Assembly: GCA_902495545.1 (NCBI GenBank)
Contig: CABUXM010000085.1
Location: 1 to 8,318, forward strand
Source of the DNA: an uncultured Collinsella sp.
GTDB lineage: Bacteria > Actinomycetota > Coriobacteriia > Coriobacteriales > Coriobacteriaceae
Reading direction: 5' to 3'
Length of the DNA stretch: 8,318 nucleotides
The position numbers and the translations under genes were made by a program. The notes beneath the pieces are model-generated. The model was not told the DNA's origin. It saw only the letters and a list, made by a program, of their open reading frames with translations, and did no database searches. Positions 1-5,546 of the stretch are shown here, one piece after another. The stretch's first letter is position 1. Each line of letters opens with the position of its first letter.

Positions 1-120
1 ACCAACGACGTGCTGTACAAGGAGGGCCTGGACCTTCTCGTCGTGCCCTCCGCCGAGCTCTCCCGCGGCCGCGGCGGCCCGCGCTGCATGAGCATGCCCT
101 TCTGGCGCGAGGACCTCTAA
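1..120 (+). CDS. arcA: Arginine deiminase, C-terminal fragment (5' end outside window)
   Basis: Only the last 39 residues are present, reading in frame from base 1 to a TAA stop. The segment SRGRGGPRCMSMP (residues 21-33 of the fragment) is the C-terminal active-site signature of arginine deiminase. The cysteine at fragment residue 29 is the family's catalytic nucleophile, which forms the amidino-enzyme intermediate. The enzyme hydrolyses L-arginine to L-citrulline and ammonia in the cytoplasm, the first step of the ADI pathway. The arcB gene follows 105 bases downstream, which fits the usual arcA-arcB order. The identification is firm despite the short length; nothing can be said about the N-terminus or the operon promoter. 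Confidence 0.95.
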   Translation, partial: TNDVLYKEGLDLLVVPSAELSRGRGGPRCMSMPFWREDL

Positions 121-132
121 GTCTTTCCGTTT

Positions 133-180
133 CCGGTGCGGTTCCCCTACAACCGCACCGGTTTCGCCCGTCAAACGGGC
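133..180 (+). other. Two tandem hairpins in the arcA-arcB intergenic gap
   Basis: The first hairpin has a perfect 11-bp stem (133-143 with 151-161) around a 7-nt loop and is followed by TTTC. The second has a 6-bp stem (166-171 with 175-180) around a CAA loop. Both lie between the arcA stop and the arcB ribosome-binding site. The T-run is too short for a convincing full terminator, so a partial terminator or an mRNA processing/stability element that sets the arcA:arcB ratio is more likely. The stems are seen directly; the function is inferred. Confidence 0.6.
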
Positions 181-225
181 AACACTGATACTTACGTAAT
201 TCATTTCTTCGAAAGGAATCGAACC

Positions 226-1221
226 ATGGGTGTTAACCTCTCCGGCCGTAGCTTCCTCAAGCTTCTCGACCTCACCACCGAGGAGATCGAGTACCTGCTC
301 AAGCTCTCCAAGAACTTCAAGGACATGAAGCGCGCTGGCGTTCCGCACCGTTATCTCGAGGGCAAGAACATCGTTCTGCTCTTCCAGAAGACCTCCACTC
401 GTACCCGCTGCGCCTTCGAGGTCGGCGGCATGGACCTGGGCATGGGCGTGACCTACCTCGATCCCGGTTCGTCGCAGATGGGCAAGAAGGAGTCCATCGA
501 GGACACCGCCCGCGTTCTCGGCCGCATGTATGACGGCATCGAGTTCCGTGGCTTTGCCCAGGACGACGTCGAGGAGCTCGCTGCTAAGTCCGGCGTGCCT
601 GTCTGGAACGGCCTGACCACCGAGTGGCACCCCACCCAGATGCTCGCCGATATCCTGACCGTCCAGGAGAACTTCAACTACGACATCAAGGGCAAGACCC
701 TCGTCTTCATGGGCGACTGCAAGAATAACGTTGCTCGCTCCCTCATGGTTGTCTGCTCCAAGCTCGGCATGAATTTCGTGGCCTGCGGTCCCGAGGAGTG
801 CATGCCCGCCGACGACGTCATCGAGGCCTGCAAGCCCATCGCCGAGGCCAACGGCTGCACCATCAAGCTGACCACCGACGTCAAGGACGGCGTCACCGGT
901 GCCGACGTTATCTACACCGACGTGTGGGTCTCCATGGGCGAGCCCGACGAGGTCTGGGCGGAGCGCATCGCTCAGCTCACCCCGTATCGTGTCACCTCCG
1001 AGGTCATGGCTATGGCCAACCCGGGTGCCATCTTCCTGCACTGCCTGCCCAGCTTCCACGACACCAACACCACGATTGGCGCCGAGAAGTGCGAGCAGTT
1101 CGGCATCACCGAGCAGGAGGTCACTGACGAGGTCTTCGAGAGCCCCGCTTCCAAGGTCTTCGACGAGGCCGAGAACCGCATGCACACCATCAAGGCTGTC
1201 ATGTACGCCACGCTCAAGTAA
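226..1221 (+). CDS. arcB: Ornithine carbamoyltransferase, catabolic (arginine deiminase pathway)
   Basis: The 331-residue protein is full length for the family. ATG 226 is chosen because GAAAGGA (211-217) sits 8 bases upstream and MGVNLSGRSFLKLLDL matches the usual N-terminus; the frame stays open upstream to 136, but that part looks non-coding. Motifs appear in order. STRTR at 57-61 binds carbamoyl phosphate, followed by HPTQ at 135-138. DVWVSMGE at 232-239 is the SMG loop that contacts ornithine, and HCLP at 272-275 carries the active-site cysteine. OTCases catalyse citrulline + phosphate to ornithine + carbamoyl phosphate, reversibly, usually as cytoplasmic oligomers. Its place between arcA and a carrier gene argues for the catabolic role (arcB) over biosynthetic argF; sequence alone cannot fully separate these. 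HCLPSFHD has serine where alanine is common, a mild substitution. Confidence 0.96.
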   Translation: MGVNLSGRSFLKLLDLTTEEIEYLLKLSKNFKDMKRAGVPHRYLEGKNIVLLFQKTSTRTRCAFEVGGMDLGMGVTYLDPGSSQMGKKESIEDTARVLGRMYDGIEFRGFAQDDVEELAAKSGVPVWNGLTTEWHPTQMLADILTVQENFNYDIKGKTLVFMGDCKNNVARSLMVVCSKLGMNFVACGPEECMPADDVIEACKPIAEANGCTIKLTTDVKDGVTGADVIYTDVWVSMGEPDEVWAERIAQLTPYRVTSEVMAMANPGAIFLHCLPSFHDTNTTIGAEKCEQFGITEQEVTDEVFESPASKVFDEAENRMHTIKAVMYATLK

Positions 1222-1236
1222 GAGCATCTAGCATCT

Positions 1237-1273
1237 CGCTCGGGGTGTATTGCTGCTCACCCCGAGCGGTTTT
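1237..1273 (+). terminator. Intrinsic terminator after arcB
   Basis: A perfect 11-bp GC-rich stem (1237-1247 with 1258-1268) with a 10-nt loop is followed by GTTTTG. It begins 16 bases after the arcB stop and precedes the carrier gene, so it would end or attenuate arcAB transcripts. The T-run is only four bases, so some readthrough into the carrier gene is plausible. Confidence 0.8.
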
Positions 1274-1368
1274 GTCTGGTAAATATCTTGCGTCGGGCGG
1301 TGGGCACGGCACGGAAAATCCGCTTCGCGCGAGAAAGTTAAATGATTTATGAAGGGGGGATGAGAACC

Positions 1369-2847
1369 ATGACTGAGACCGCTAAGAAAAAGCGCGGTAT
1401 GCCTTCATCGTTCACCATTCTTCTAGCTCTGCTGGCAATTGTTGCAGTGATTACCGTTATCGTCTCCGGCACGTCCGGCGGCGCGGTTACCGCAGCCCGC
1501 CTGAGCGATTTCTGCACCGCCCCGATCCTGGGCTTCGCTGACGCTCTGCCCGTCTGCCTCTTCGTTATGATCCTGGGTGGCTTCCTCGGCATGATGACCG
1601 AGACCGGCGCCCTGGACAACGGCATCGCCGTCCTGGTGCAGAAGCTTAAGGGCAACGAGATCATGCTCGTTCCCGTGCTGATGCTCATCTTCTCCCTCGG
1701 CGGTACCACTTATGGTATGTGCGAGGAGACCGTTCCCTTCTACGCCCTGCTCGCCGCTACCATGATGGCCGCTGGCTTCGACCCCATGGTCGGCGCCGCT
1801 ACCGTCCTGCTCGGTGCTGGCTGCGGCTGCTTGGGCTCCACGGTTAACCCGTTTGCCGTCGGCGCTGCCGTCGACGCTCTGACCGGCGTTGGCATTGAGG
1901 TCAACCAGTCCATCATCATCGGCCTCGGTGCCGTCCTGTGGATTGTCACTACCGCTATGTCCATCGTCTTCGTGATGAACTATGCCAAGAAGGTCAAGGC
2001 TGACAAGGGTTCCACCATCCTGTCGATGCAGGAGCTCAAGGACGCCGAAGAGGCTCACGGCAAGGCCGCTTCCGAGGTCCACAAGGAGGTCAAGCTCACC
2101 GGTCGTCAGAAGGGTGTTCTGATCGCCTTCGCCTTCACCTTCGTCGTCATGATTGTCGGCTTCATTCCGCTGGCCGACCTCAACGAGGGCGTCGCCAACT
2201 TCTTCGACGCTGGCGCTGTCTACGACGCCGACGGTAACGCCGTCGTCCAGGGCTGGTCTGCCCTGATCACCGGCCTGCCCATTGGCCAGTGGTACTTCGA
2301 CGAGGCTTCCACCTGGTTCTTCCTCATGGCTGTCCTGATCGGTATCATCGGTGGCCTGTCCGAGAAGCAGATCGTTAACACCTTCATCACCGGCGCTGCC
2401 GACATGATGTCCGTTGTTCTCGTCATCGCCCTCGCCCGTGGCATCTCCGTCCTCATGGCTAACACCGGCCTCGACGTCTTCGTCCTCGACGCTGCCGCCA
2501 ATGCCCTGGCTGGCCTGTCCGGCGTGATCTTCGCTCCCATGAGCTTCCTGGTCTACTTCGGCCTGTCCTTCCTGATCCCCTCGACCTCCGGTATGGCCAC
2601 CGTCTCCATGCCCATCATGGGACCGCTGGCTGTTAAGCTCGGCTTCTCGCCTGAGGTCATGGTCATGATCTTCTCCGCCGCCATTGGTGTCGTGAACCTG
2701 TTCACCCCGACTTCCGGCGCCATCATGGGCGGTCTCGCCCTGGCCAAGATTGAGTGGACGACCTGGCTCAAGTTTGCCCTTAAGCTCATCGTCGCGCTCT
2801 CCGTCGTCTGCGCCGTCATTCTGACCGTCGCCTGCGTGCTGCTCTAA
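1369..2847 (+). CDS. arcD: YfcC/DcuC-family membrane carrier, probable arginine:ornithine antiporter
   Basis: The 492-residue protein is strongly hydrophobic, with a basic cytoplasmic start (KKKR at 6-9), a first membrane helix at about 15-33 and many further helices. A charged loop at about 214-250 separates two halves. Each half carries a conserved polar or glycine-rich stretch of the family: GGTTYGMCEET (111-121) and GAGCGCLGSTVNPF (149-162) in the first, PSTSG (404-408) and NLFTPTSG (443-450) in the second. ATG 1369 is preferred over ATGs at 1342 and 1360 because GAAGGGGGG (1351-1359) lies 9 bases upstream of it. The family (C4-dicarboxylate anaerobic carrier/YfcC) includes the ArcD proteins of streptococcal ADI operons. 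Arginine/ornithine exchange is therefore inferred from this family plus the adjacent arcAB; other amino-acid or peptide substrates are possible. The gene lies behind a terminator with no clear promoter of its own. Confidence 0.87.
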   Translation: MTETAKKKRGMPSSFTILLALLAIVAVITVIVSGTSGGAVTAARLSDFCTAPILGFADALPVCLFVMILGGFLGMMTETGALDNGIAVLVQKLKGNEIMLVPVLMLIFSLGGTTYGMCEETVPFYALLAATMMAAGFDPMVGAATVLLGAGCGCLGSTVNPFAVGAAVDALTGVGIEVNQSIIIGLGAVLWIVTTAMSIVFVMNYAKKVKADKGSTILSMQELKDAEEAHGKAASEVHKEVKLTGRQKGVLIAFAFTFVVMIVGFIPLADLNEGVANFFDAGAVYDADGNAVVQGWSALITGLPIGQWYFDEASTWFFLMAVLIGIIGGLSEKQIVNTFITGAADMMSVVLVIALARGISVLMANTGLDVFVLDAAANALAGLSGVIFAPMSFLVYFGLSFLIPSTSGMATVSMPIMGPLAVKLGFSPEVMVMIFSAAIGVVNLFTPTSGAIMGGLALAKIEWTTWLKFALKLIVALSVVCAVILTVACVLL

Positions 2848-2862
2848 GTACCCAACGGGTAC
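2848..2862. repeat. Short perfect hairpin at the arcD stop
   Basis: GTACCC (2848-2853) pairs with GGGTAC (2857-2862) around an AAC loop, starting at the base after the TAA stop. It has no T-run. It overlaps by two bases the left arm of the next element (2861-2867), so the two pairings compete at their junction. Confidence 0.5.
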
Positions 2863-2945
2863 CCCACGGAAACCTTGACGATCCTGTAGAGGATCACCTG
2901 GTCATCGTCTGTCCGGTGGGGTAAACCCACCGGTAGACTCCTACC
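2861..2945 (+). other. Structured 3' untranslated segment with mutually exclusive stems
   Basis: Several pairings are visible. ACCCCAC (2861-2867) pairs with GTGGGGT (2916-2922), extended by GGA/TCC (2868-2870 with 2912-2914) past a bulged G. Inside this, GATCCT (2880-2885) pairs with AGGATC (2890-2895) around a GTAG tetraloop, while GACGAT (2877-2882) can instead pair with ATCGTC (2904-2909). Competing with the closing stem is an 8-bp hairpin, 2913-2920 with 2926-2933, loop GTAAA. A last small stem, GGTAG/CTACC (2932-2936 with 2941-2945), ends in TTT. This switch-like layout matches no RNA family I recognise. It follows arcD, so it may be a 3' UTR structure or part of a small RNA ending near 3099. 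The pairings are seen; the function is unknown. Confidence 0.45.
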
Positions 2946-2949
2946 TTTA

Positions 2950-2980
2950 GCCCCTTCCCGTTCCGTGCGCGGGAGGGGGC
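2950..2980. repeat. 11-bp GC-rich hairpin in the intergenic region
   Basis: Bases 2950-2960 pair with 2970-2980 (11 pairs, one G-T) around a 9-nt loop. It is stable but has no T-run on either side, so it is not a classical intrinsic terminator. Confidence 0.55.
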
Positions 2981-2988
2981 GCTCTCAT

Positions 2989-3015
2989 GTTGCGCGGTTC
3001 TACGAACCGCGCAAC
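2989..3015. repeat. Perfect 12-bp hairpin with a 3-nt loop
   Basis: GTTGCGCGGTTC (2989-3000) pairs perfectly with GAACCGCGCAAC (3004-3015) around TAC. No T-run follows. It ends one base before the outer arm of the long palindrome that begins at 3017. It could be an mRNA end-stabiliser, a protein-binding palindrome or part of a repeat element. Confidence 0.65.
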
Positions 3016-3016
3016 T

Positions 3017-3137
3017 AGTCGACGCTGCGCGCCGCCCAGAACGACAATTTGTCATTCAAAAGGCAAGGCATGACCAGAAGGTCTATGCCTTGCCTTTTTC
3101 ATGCCAACTTGTACGTTCTGGACGTCGCTCGCTGACT
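3017..3137. repeat. 121-nt imperfect palindrome with a terminator at its tip
   Basis: The segment folds on itself almost end to end, with about 49 base pairs by hand count. The outer arm AGTC/GACT (3017-3020 with 3134-3137) leads through short paired blocks to CCAGAACG/CGTTCTGG (3036-3043 with 3114-3121). Three more blocks follow (3044-3047, 3049-3051, 3053-3055), then the 14-bp terminator stem, a 4-bp tip and an AGAA loop (3076-3079). Interruptions are single mismatches, 1-2 base bulges and one 2x2 internal loop. No clear target-site duplication flanks it and no protein is encoded. It could be a miniature mobile element (MITE-like), an expanded bidirectional terminator or a structured RNA. 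Confidence 0.65.
3058..3099 (+). terminator. Strong intrinsic terminator, probably bidirectional
   Basis: A perfect 14-bp stem (3058-3071 with 3085-3098) is topped by four more pairs (3072-3075 with 3080-3083) after a one-base bulge, with loop AGAA. T5 (3095-3099) follows on the + strand. The AAAA that opens the left arm gives TTTT on the - strand. It would end the arcD transcript, giving a 3' UTR of about 250 bases, or an independent small RNA. Confidence 0.88.
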
Positions 3138-3156
3138 TATGCTCCACCTGCGACGT
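3122..3156. repeat. 7-bp inverted repeat overlapping the right end of the long palindrome
   Basis: ACGTCGC (3122-3128) is the perfect reverse complement of GCGACGT (3150-3156), spaced by 21 bases. Its left half is also used by the 3017-3137 fold, so the two structures exclude each other locally. This is weak evidence on its own. Confidence 0.35.
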
Positions 3157-3202
3157 TTCCATTATTGATACAAAGGCCAGGTTTGTTTGAACCAAAAAGG
3201 GG

Positions 3203-3271
3203 AAGTTGCGGTGGAATAGTTCCTGTTTGGCCGTCTTGAGGGGTTAAACGGGAACTATTTCACCGCAACTT
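3203..3271. repeat. 27-pair near-perfect hairpin upstream of the DUF1846 gene
   Basis: Bases 3203-3229 pair with 3245-3271 with no mismatch; three of the 27 pairs are G-T wobbles (3214:3260, 3224:3250, 3229:3245). The loop is 15 nt (3230-3244). Outside the left arm lies AAAAAGGGG (3194-3202), so the - strand reads the stem followed by CCCC and TTTTT, a poor terminator match. The hairpin ends 62 bases before the -10 box of the next gene. Its arms are unrelated to the neighbouring palindrome. A MITE-like repeat, an RNase III-type dsRNA target or a regulator-binding site are all possible. Confidence 0.8.
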
Positions 3272-3333
3272 ATCGATGGCGTGTTTGGTTGGTGCCAGTT
3301 GATTGCTTGCTCGTTGGGGAGGGTCTGCTCCGT

Positions 3334-3339
3334 TATAAT
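3334..3339 (+). promoter_or_regulatory. Consensus -10 box for the DUF1846 gene
   Basis: A perfect TATAAT lies 39 bases before the ATG at 3379, implying a start of transcription near 3346 and a leader of about 33 nt. No good -35 hexamer is seen at 16-18 bases upstream (TCGTTG at 3311-3316 is poor), so activity may depend on an activator or on the match to the -10 alone. Confidence 0.65.
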
Positions 3340-3378
3340 CGCCTAGAACATTAATTGGAAACGGGACGGGAGCCACAC

Positions 3379-4860
3379 ATGCGCCAGGGTTTCGACAACG
3401 CGAAGTATATCGAGCTGCAGGCTGCTCATATTAAGGAGCGCATCTCGCAGTTTGGTGGCAAGCTCTATTTGGAGTTTGGCGGCAAGCTGTTTGATGACTA
3501 TCACGCGAGCCGCGTACTGCCGGGTTTTGAGCCGGACAGTAAGTTTCGCATGCTCAAGAGCATCGCCGACGATGTTGAGGTTATCATCGCGATCAACGCG
3601 AACCACATCGAGAAAAACAAGGCTCGTGGTGACCTGGGCATTACCTATGACGAGGATGTGTTGCGCCTGGTTGACCTGTTCCGCGGCAACGGCTTTGCCG
3701 TCGCGGCTGTGGTCATCACCCAGTACGCCGGCCAGCCTGCTGCCGATGTGTTCCGCAACCGCCTGAACGCGCTCGGTATTCCCGCCAAGCTGCACTATCC
3801 CATCGAGGGGTATCCGCACGATGTCGATCTGATCGTGTCCGACGATGGCTACGGCAAGAACGAGTTTGTCGAGACCACCCGACCGCTCGTCGTGGTTACT
3901 GCCCCCGGTCCTGGCTCGGGCAAGCTTGCCACCTGCCTGTCTCAGCTCTATCACGAGCACAAGCATGGCACGGCCGCCGGCTATGCCAAATTCGAGACCT
4001 TCCCGGTCTGGAATCTTCCTCTGACGCATCCGGTCAATATTGCCTACGAGGCCGCCACGGCTGACCTCGACGACGCCAATATCATCGATTCGTTCCACCT
4101 TGAGGCCTACAACAAGACCACGGTCAATTACAACCGCGACGTCGAGGCCTTCCCGGTAGTCCGTGCCCTGATGGAAAAGATCCTGGGCAAGAGCCCCTAC
4201 CAGAGCCCTACGGACATGGGCGTCAATATGGTCGGCTTTGCCATCACCGATGACGATGCCTGCCGCGACGCTTCCAAGATGGAGATCGTCCGCCGCTACT
4301 TTACCGCGGTCGAAAATGTGCGCCGTACCGGCGTGGGCGATGAGCAAGTCGACCGTCTCAAGATCATTATGAAGAAAGCCGGCATCGATAAGAACTACTC
4401 ACCGGCGCGCTCGGCGGCCCTCACCAGGGAGCAGCTGACGGGTGGTCCCGTGGGTGCCATGGTCATGCCCGATGGCTCCGTGGTGACCGGTAAGACCTCC
4501 ACGCGCCTGGGCGCCGCAAGTTCGCTCATTATGAACGCCCTCAAGCATGTCTCGGGCGTCGACCTTGAGCTCGAGGTCATTAGCGATGAGGCGATCGAGC
4601 CCATCAGCAAGCTCAAGACGCATTTCCTGGGCAGCAAAAACCCGCGCCTCCACACCGACGAGACGCTTATGGCGCTGTCGATCACCTCGGCCACGAGTGA
4701 GACGGCCGCTCGCGTCCTTTCGGGCCTGGAGCAGCTGCGCGGTTGCGATGCCTTCTTTAGCGTGATCATCTCGCCGACGGACGAGACGGTACTGCGCAAA
4801 CTGGGTATCAACGTGTGCTGCGAGCCCAAGTTTGAGCGCCGCGGTTTCTTCCATCGCTAA
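3379..4860 (+). CDS. DUF1846 (UPF0371) family protein of unknown function
   Basis: The 493-residue protein matches the DUF1846/UPF0371 family over its whole length, at the usual size of about 490-500. Recognisable conserved stretches are GGKLYLEFGGKLFDDYHASR at 26-45, then LPGFEPDSK at 47-55. TAPGPGSGK at 174-182 is a glycine-rich, P-loop-like segment followed by LATCLSQLYHEH, and NLPLTHPVN lies at 212-220. ATG 3379 is chosen over in-frame TTG 3355 because homologues begin near MRQGFDN and GGGAG (3368-3372) sits 6 bases upstream. No signal peptide or membrane helix is seen, so it should be cytoplasmic. Members have solved structures but, as far as I know, no agreed reaction. The P-loop-like motif suggests nucleotide or phosphate binding; that is inference. 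It stands alone, with its own -10 box and a terminator 34 bases downstream. Confidence 0.93.
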   Translation: MRQGFDNAKYIELQAAHIKERISQFGGKLYLEFGGKLFDDYHASRVLPGFEPDSKFRMLKSIADDVEVIIAINANHIEKNKARGDLGITYDEDVLRLVDLFRGNGFAVAAVVITQYAGQPAADVFRNRLNALGIPAKLHYPIEGYPHDVDLIVSDDGYGKNEFVETTRPLVVVTAPGPGSGKLATCLSQLYHEHKHGTAAGYAKFETFPVWNLPLTHPVNIAYEAATADLDDANIIDSFHLEAYNKTTVNYNRDVEAFPVVRALMEKILGKSPYQSPTDMGVNMVGFAITDDDACRDASKMEIVRRYFTAVENVRRTGVGDEQVDRLKIIMKKAGIDKNYSPARSAALTREQLTGGPVGAMVMPDGSVVTGKTSTRLGAASSLIMNALKHVSGVDLELEVISDEAIEPISKLKTHFLGSKNPRLHTDETLMALSITSATSETAARVLSGLEQLRGCDAFFSVIISPTDETVLRKLGINVCCEPKFERRGFFHR

Positions 4861-4894
4861 GTTTGAAGCACCGCGGTAATTGCATTGCATTTTG

Positions 4895-4927
4895 GCCGTA
4901 TCGGGTTAGCGCCCGATACGGCTTTTT
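4895..4927 (+). terminator. Intrinsic terminator after the DUF1846 gene
   Basis: A perfect 11-bp stem (4895-4905 with 4912-4922) with a 6-nt loop is followed directly by T5 (4923-4927). It isolates the DUF1846 gene from the winged-helix gene. Confidence 0.92.
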
Positions 4928-4993
4928 GATCAATAAAGCGCCTATTTCGGCGAAAGATAGCCGTTTACCTGCCTAGAAACAATTTGAGCGGTA

Positions 4994-4999
4994 TACAAT
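4994..4999 (+). promoter_or_regulatory. Candidate -10 box for the winged-helix gene
   Basis: TACAAT lies downstream of the terminator at 4895-4927 and upstream of the small gene. No convincing -35 box is present at normal spacing (GCCTAG at 4971-4976). Transcription would start near 5006, leaving a leader of about 110 nt. Confidence 0.4.
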
Positions 5000-5033
5000 A
5001 ACCGTAACTGTTTCATCCTTGGCGGGATGCCGC

Positions 5034-5087
5034 ATGATGGATATTACCTGCCATCGTGAGGTGTGTCGGTCGCGCACGGCGCGTTAG
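5034..5087 (+). CDS. Possible 17-codon leader ORF upstream of the winged-helix gene
   Basis: ATG 5034 opens a short frame reading MMDITCHREVCRSRTAR and ending at TAG 5085-5087. GGCGGGA (5021-5027) lies 6 bases upstream, a plausible ribosome-binding site. Four of 17 residues are arginine, three of them in the last six. It lies between the candidate -10 box and the winged-helix start, ending 29 bases before that ATG. Such a short frame can easily occur by chance in GC-rich DNA, so it is only a candidate leader peptide. Confidence 0.2.
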   Translation: MMDITCHREVCRSRTAR

Positions 5088-5116
5088 ATGCTCGTGCTCG
5101 GTTTGAGGAGGCTGCT

Positions 5117-5455
5117 ATGGCGGGCAAGGGTCGTGCGAGTGTCAACGATATGAAGCGTGTCGAGGTGCTGGTGTTGATGGAGATCGACCAGCAAACCGAA
5201 GACAATGGCGGGCCGTATGGTTTCTCGCGCAAAACGCTTGCCGAGCGCGTGGGGGTTTCGCCGTATCGTGCTCGCGCCGCAATCGATCGCTTGGATTCCG
5301 AAGGCATGATTGATGTCGTCTCGCGTTATAGCGACGATGGCGGTCAGCTTGCAAATGGCATTTGCCTCACCGAACGTGGTGAGTGGTATCTTGAGGGCGT
5401 CCGTACCGGCATGCTCGTTCAAGAAATGCTTGAGGACGAGGTTGCTGATCGATAG
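5117..5455 (+). CDS. Small winged-helix DNA-binding protein, target unknown
   Basis: The 112-residue soluble protein looks like a single winged helix-turn-helix domain. A helical start (about 9-26) leads into FSRKTLAERVGVSPYRARAA at 36-55, a helix-turn-helix with the recognition helix at about 48-60 (continuing IDRLDSEG). A strand, the wing SRYSDDGGQLANG (69-81) and LTERGEWYLEG (84-94) follow, then an acidic tail. ATG 5117 is chosen because GAGGAG (5105-5110) lies 6 bases upstream; a longer frame from GTG 5063 is possible but less likely. The fold resembles MarR/GntR-type regulators, but no effector domain or oligomerisation module is seen and I cannot name a family. It sits 178 bases upstream of pyrG behind its own terminator, so it is probably a separate transcript. 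Confidence 0.75.
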   Translation: MAGKGRASVNDMKRVEVLVLMEIDQQTEDNGGPYGFSRKTLAERVGVSPYRARAAIDRLDSEGMIDVVSRYSDDGGQLANGICLTERGEWYLEGVRTGMLVQEMLEDEVADR

Positions 5456-5479
5456 CAGCATGTAACCCTTGCCATAGCG

Positions 5480-5512
5480 ACGCCGCCTGGGAAACCGGGC
5501 GGCGTTTTGTTT
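5480..5512 (+). terminator. Intrinsic terminator after the winged-helix gene
   Basis: An 11-bp stem (5480-5490 with 5495-5505, one G-T pair) closes a GAAA tetraloop and is followed by TTTTGTTT. It starts 25 bases after the stop codon. Confidence 0.92.
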
Positions 5513-5546
5513 CAAGATTGAGAAATGCAATCGCACGCGAGAAAAA

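Noticed and set aside
136..225. N-terminal extension of arcB from ATG 136
   Set aside because: The stretch contains the two intergenic hairpins and does not resemble OTCase; ATG 226 has a good ribosome-binding site and a family-like N-terminus.
2861..3099. A known housekeeping RNA (SRP RNA, 6S RNA, RNase P RNA, tmRNA)
   Set aside because: I could not find the conserved cores of these RNAs, such as the SRP GGAA-type apical motif or the RNase P conserved segments.
3055..3170. A - strand small RNA, with a TATCAAT-like -10 near 3170-3164 and the 3058-3098 stem as terminator
   Set aside because: The -10 resemblance is weak, no -35 box is found at a normal distance, and the region's sequence is better explained by the long palindrome.
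2848..3378. A CRISPR array or other regular repeat array
   Set aside because: The stems are all different in sequence and spacing; there are no direct repeats with regular spacers.
3343..4347. A 334-codon open frame on the - strand opposite the DUF1846 gene
   Set aside because: It lies inside a conserved full-length + strand gene and shows no recognisable motif; typical antisense openness of GC-rich coding DNA.
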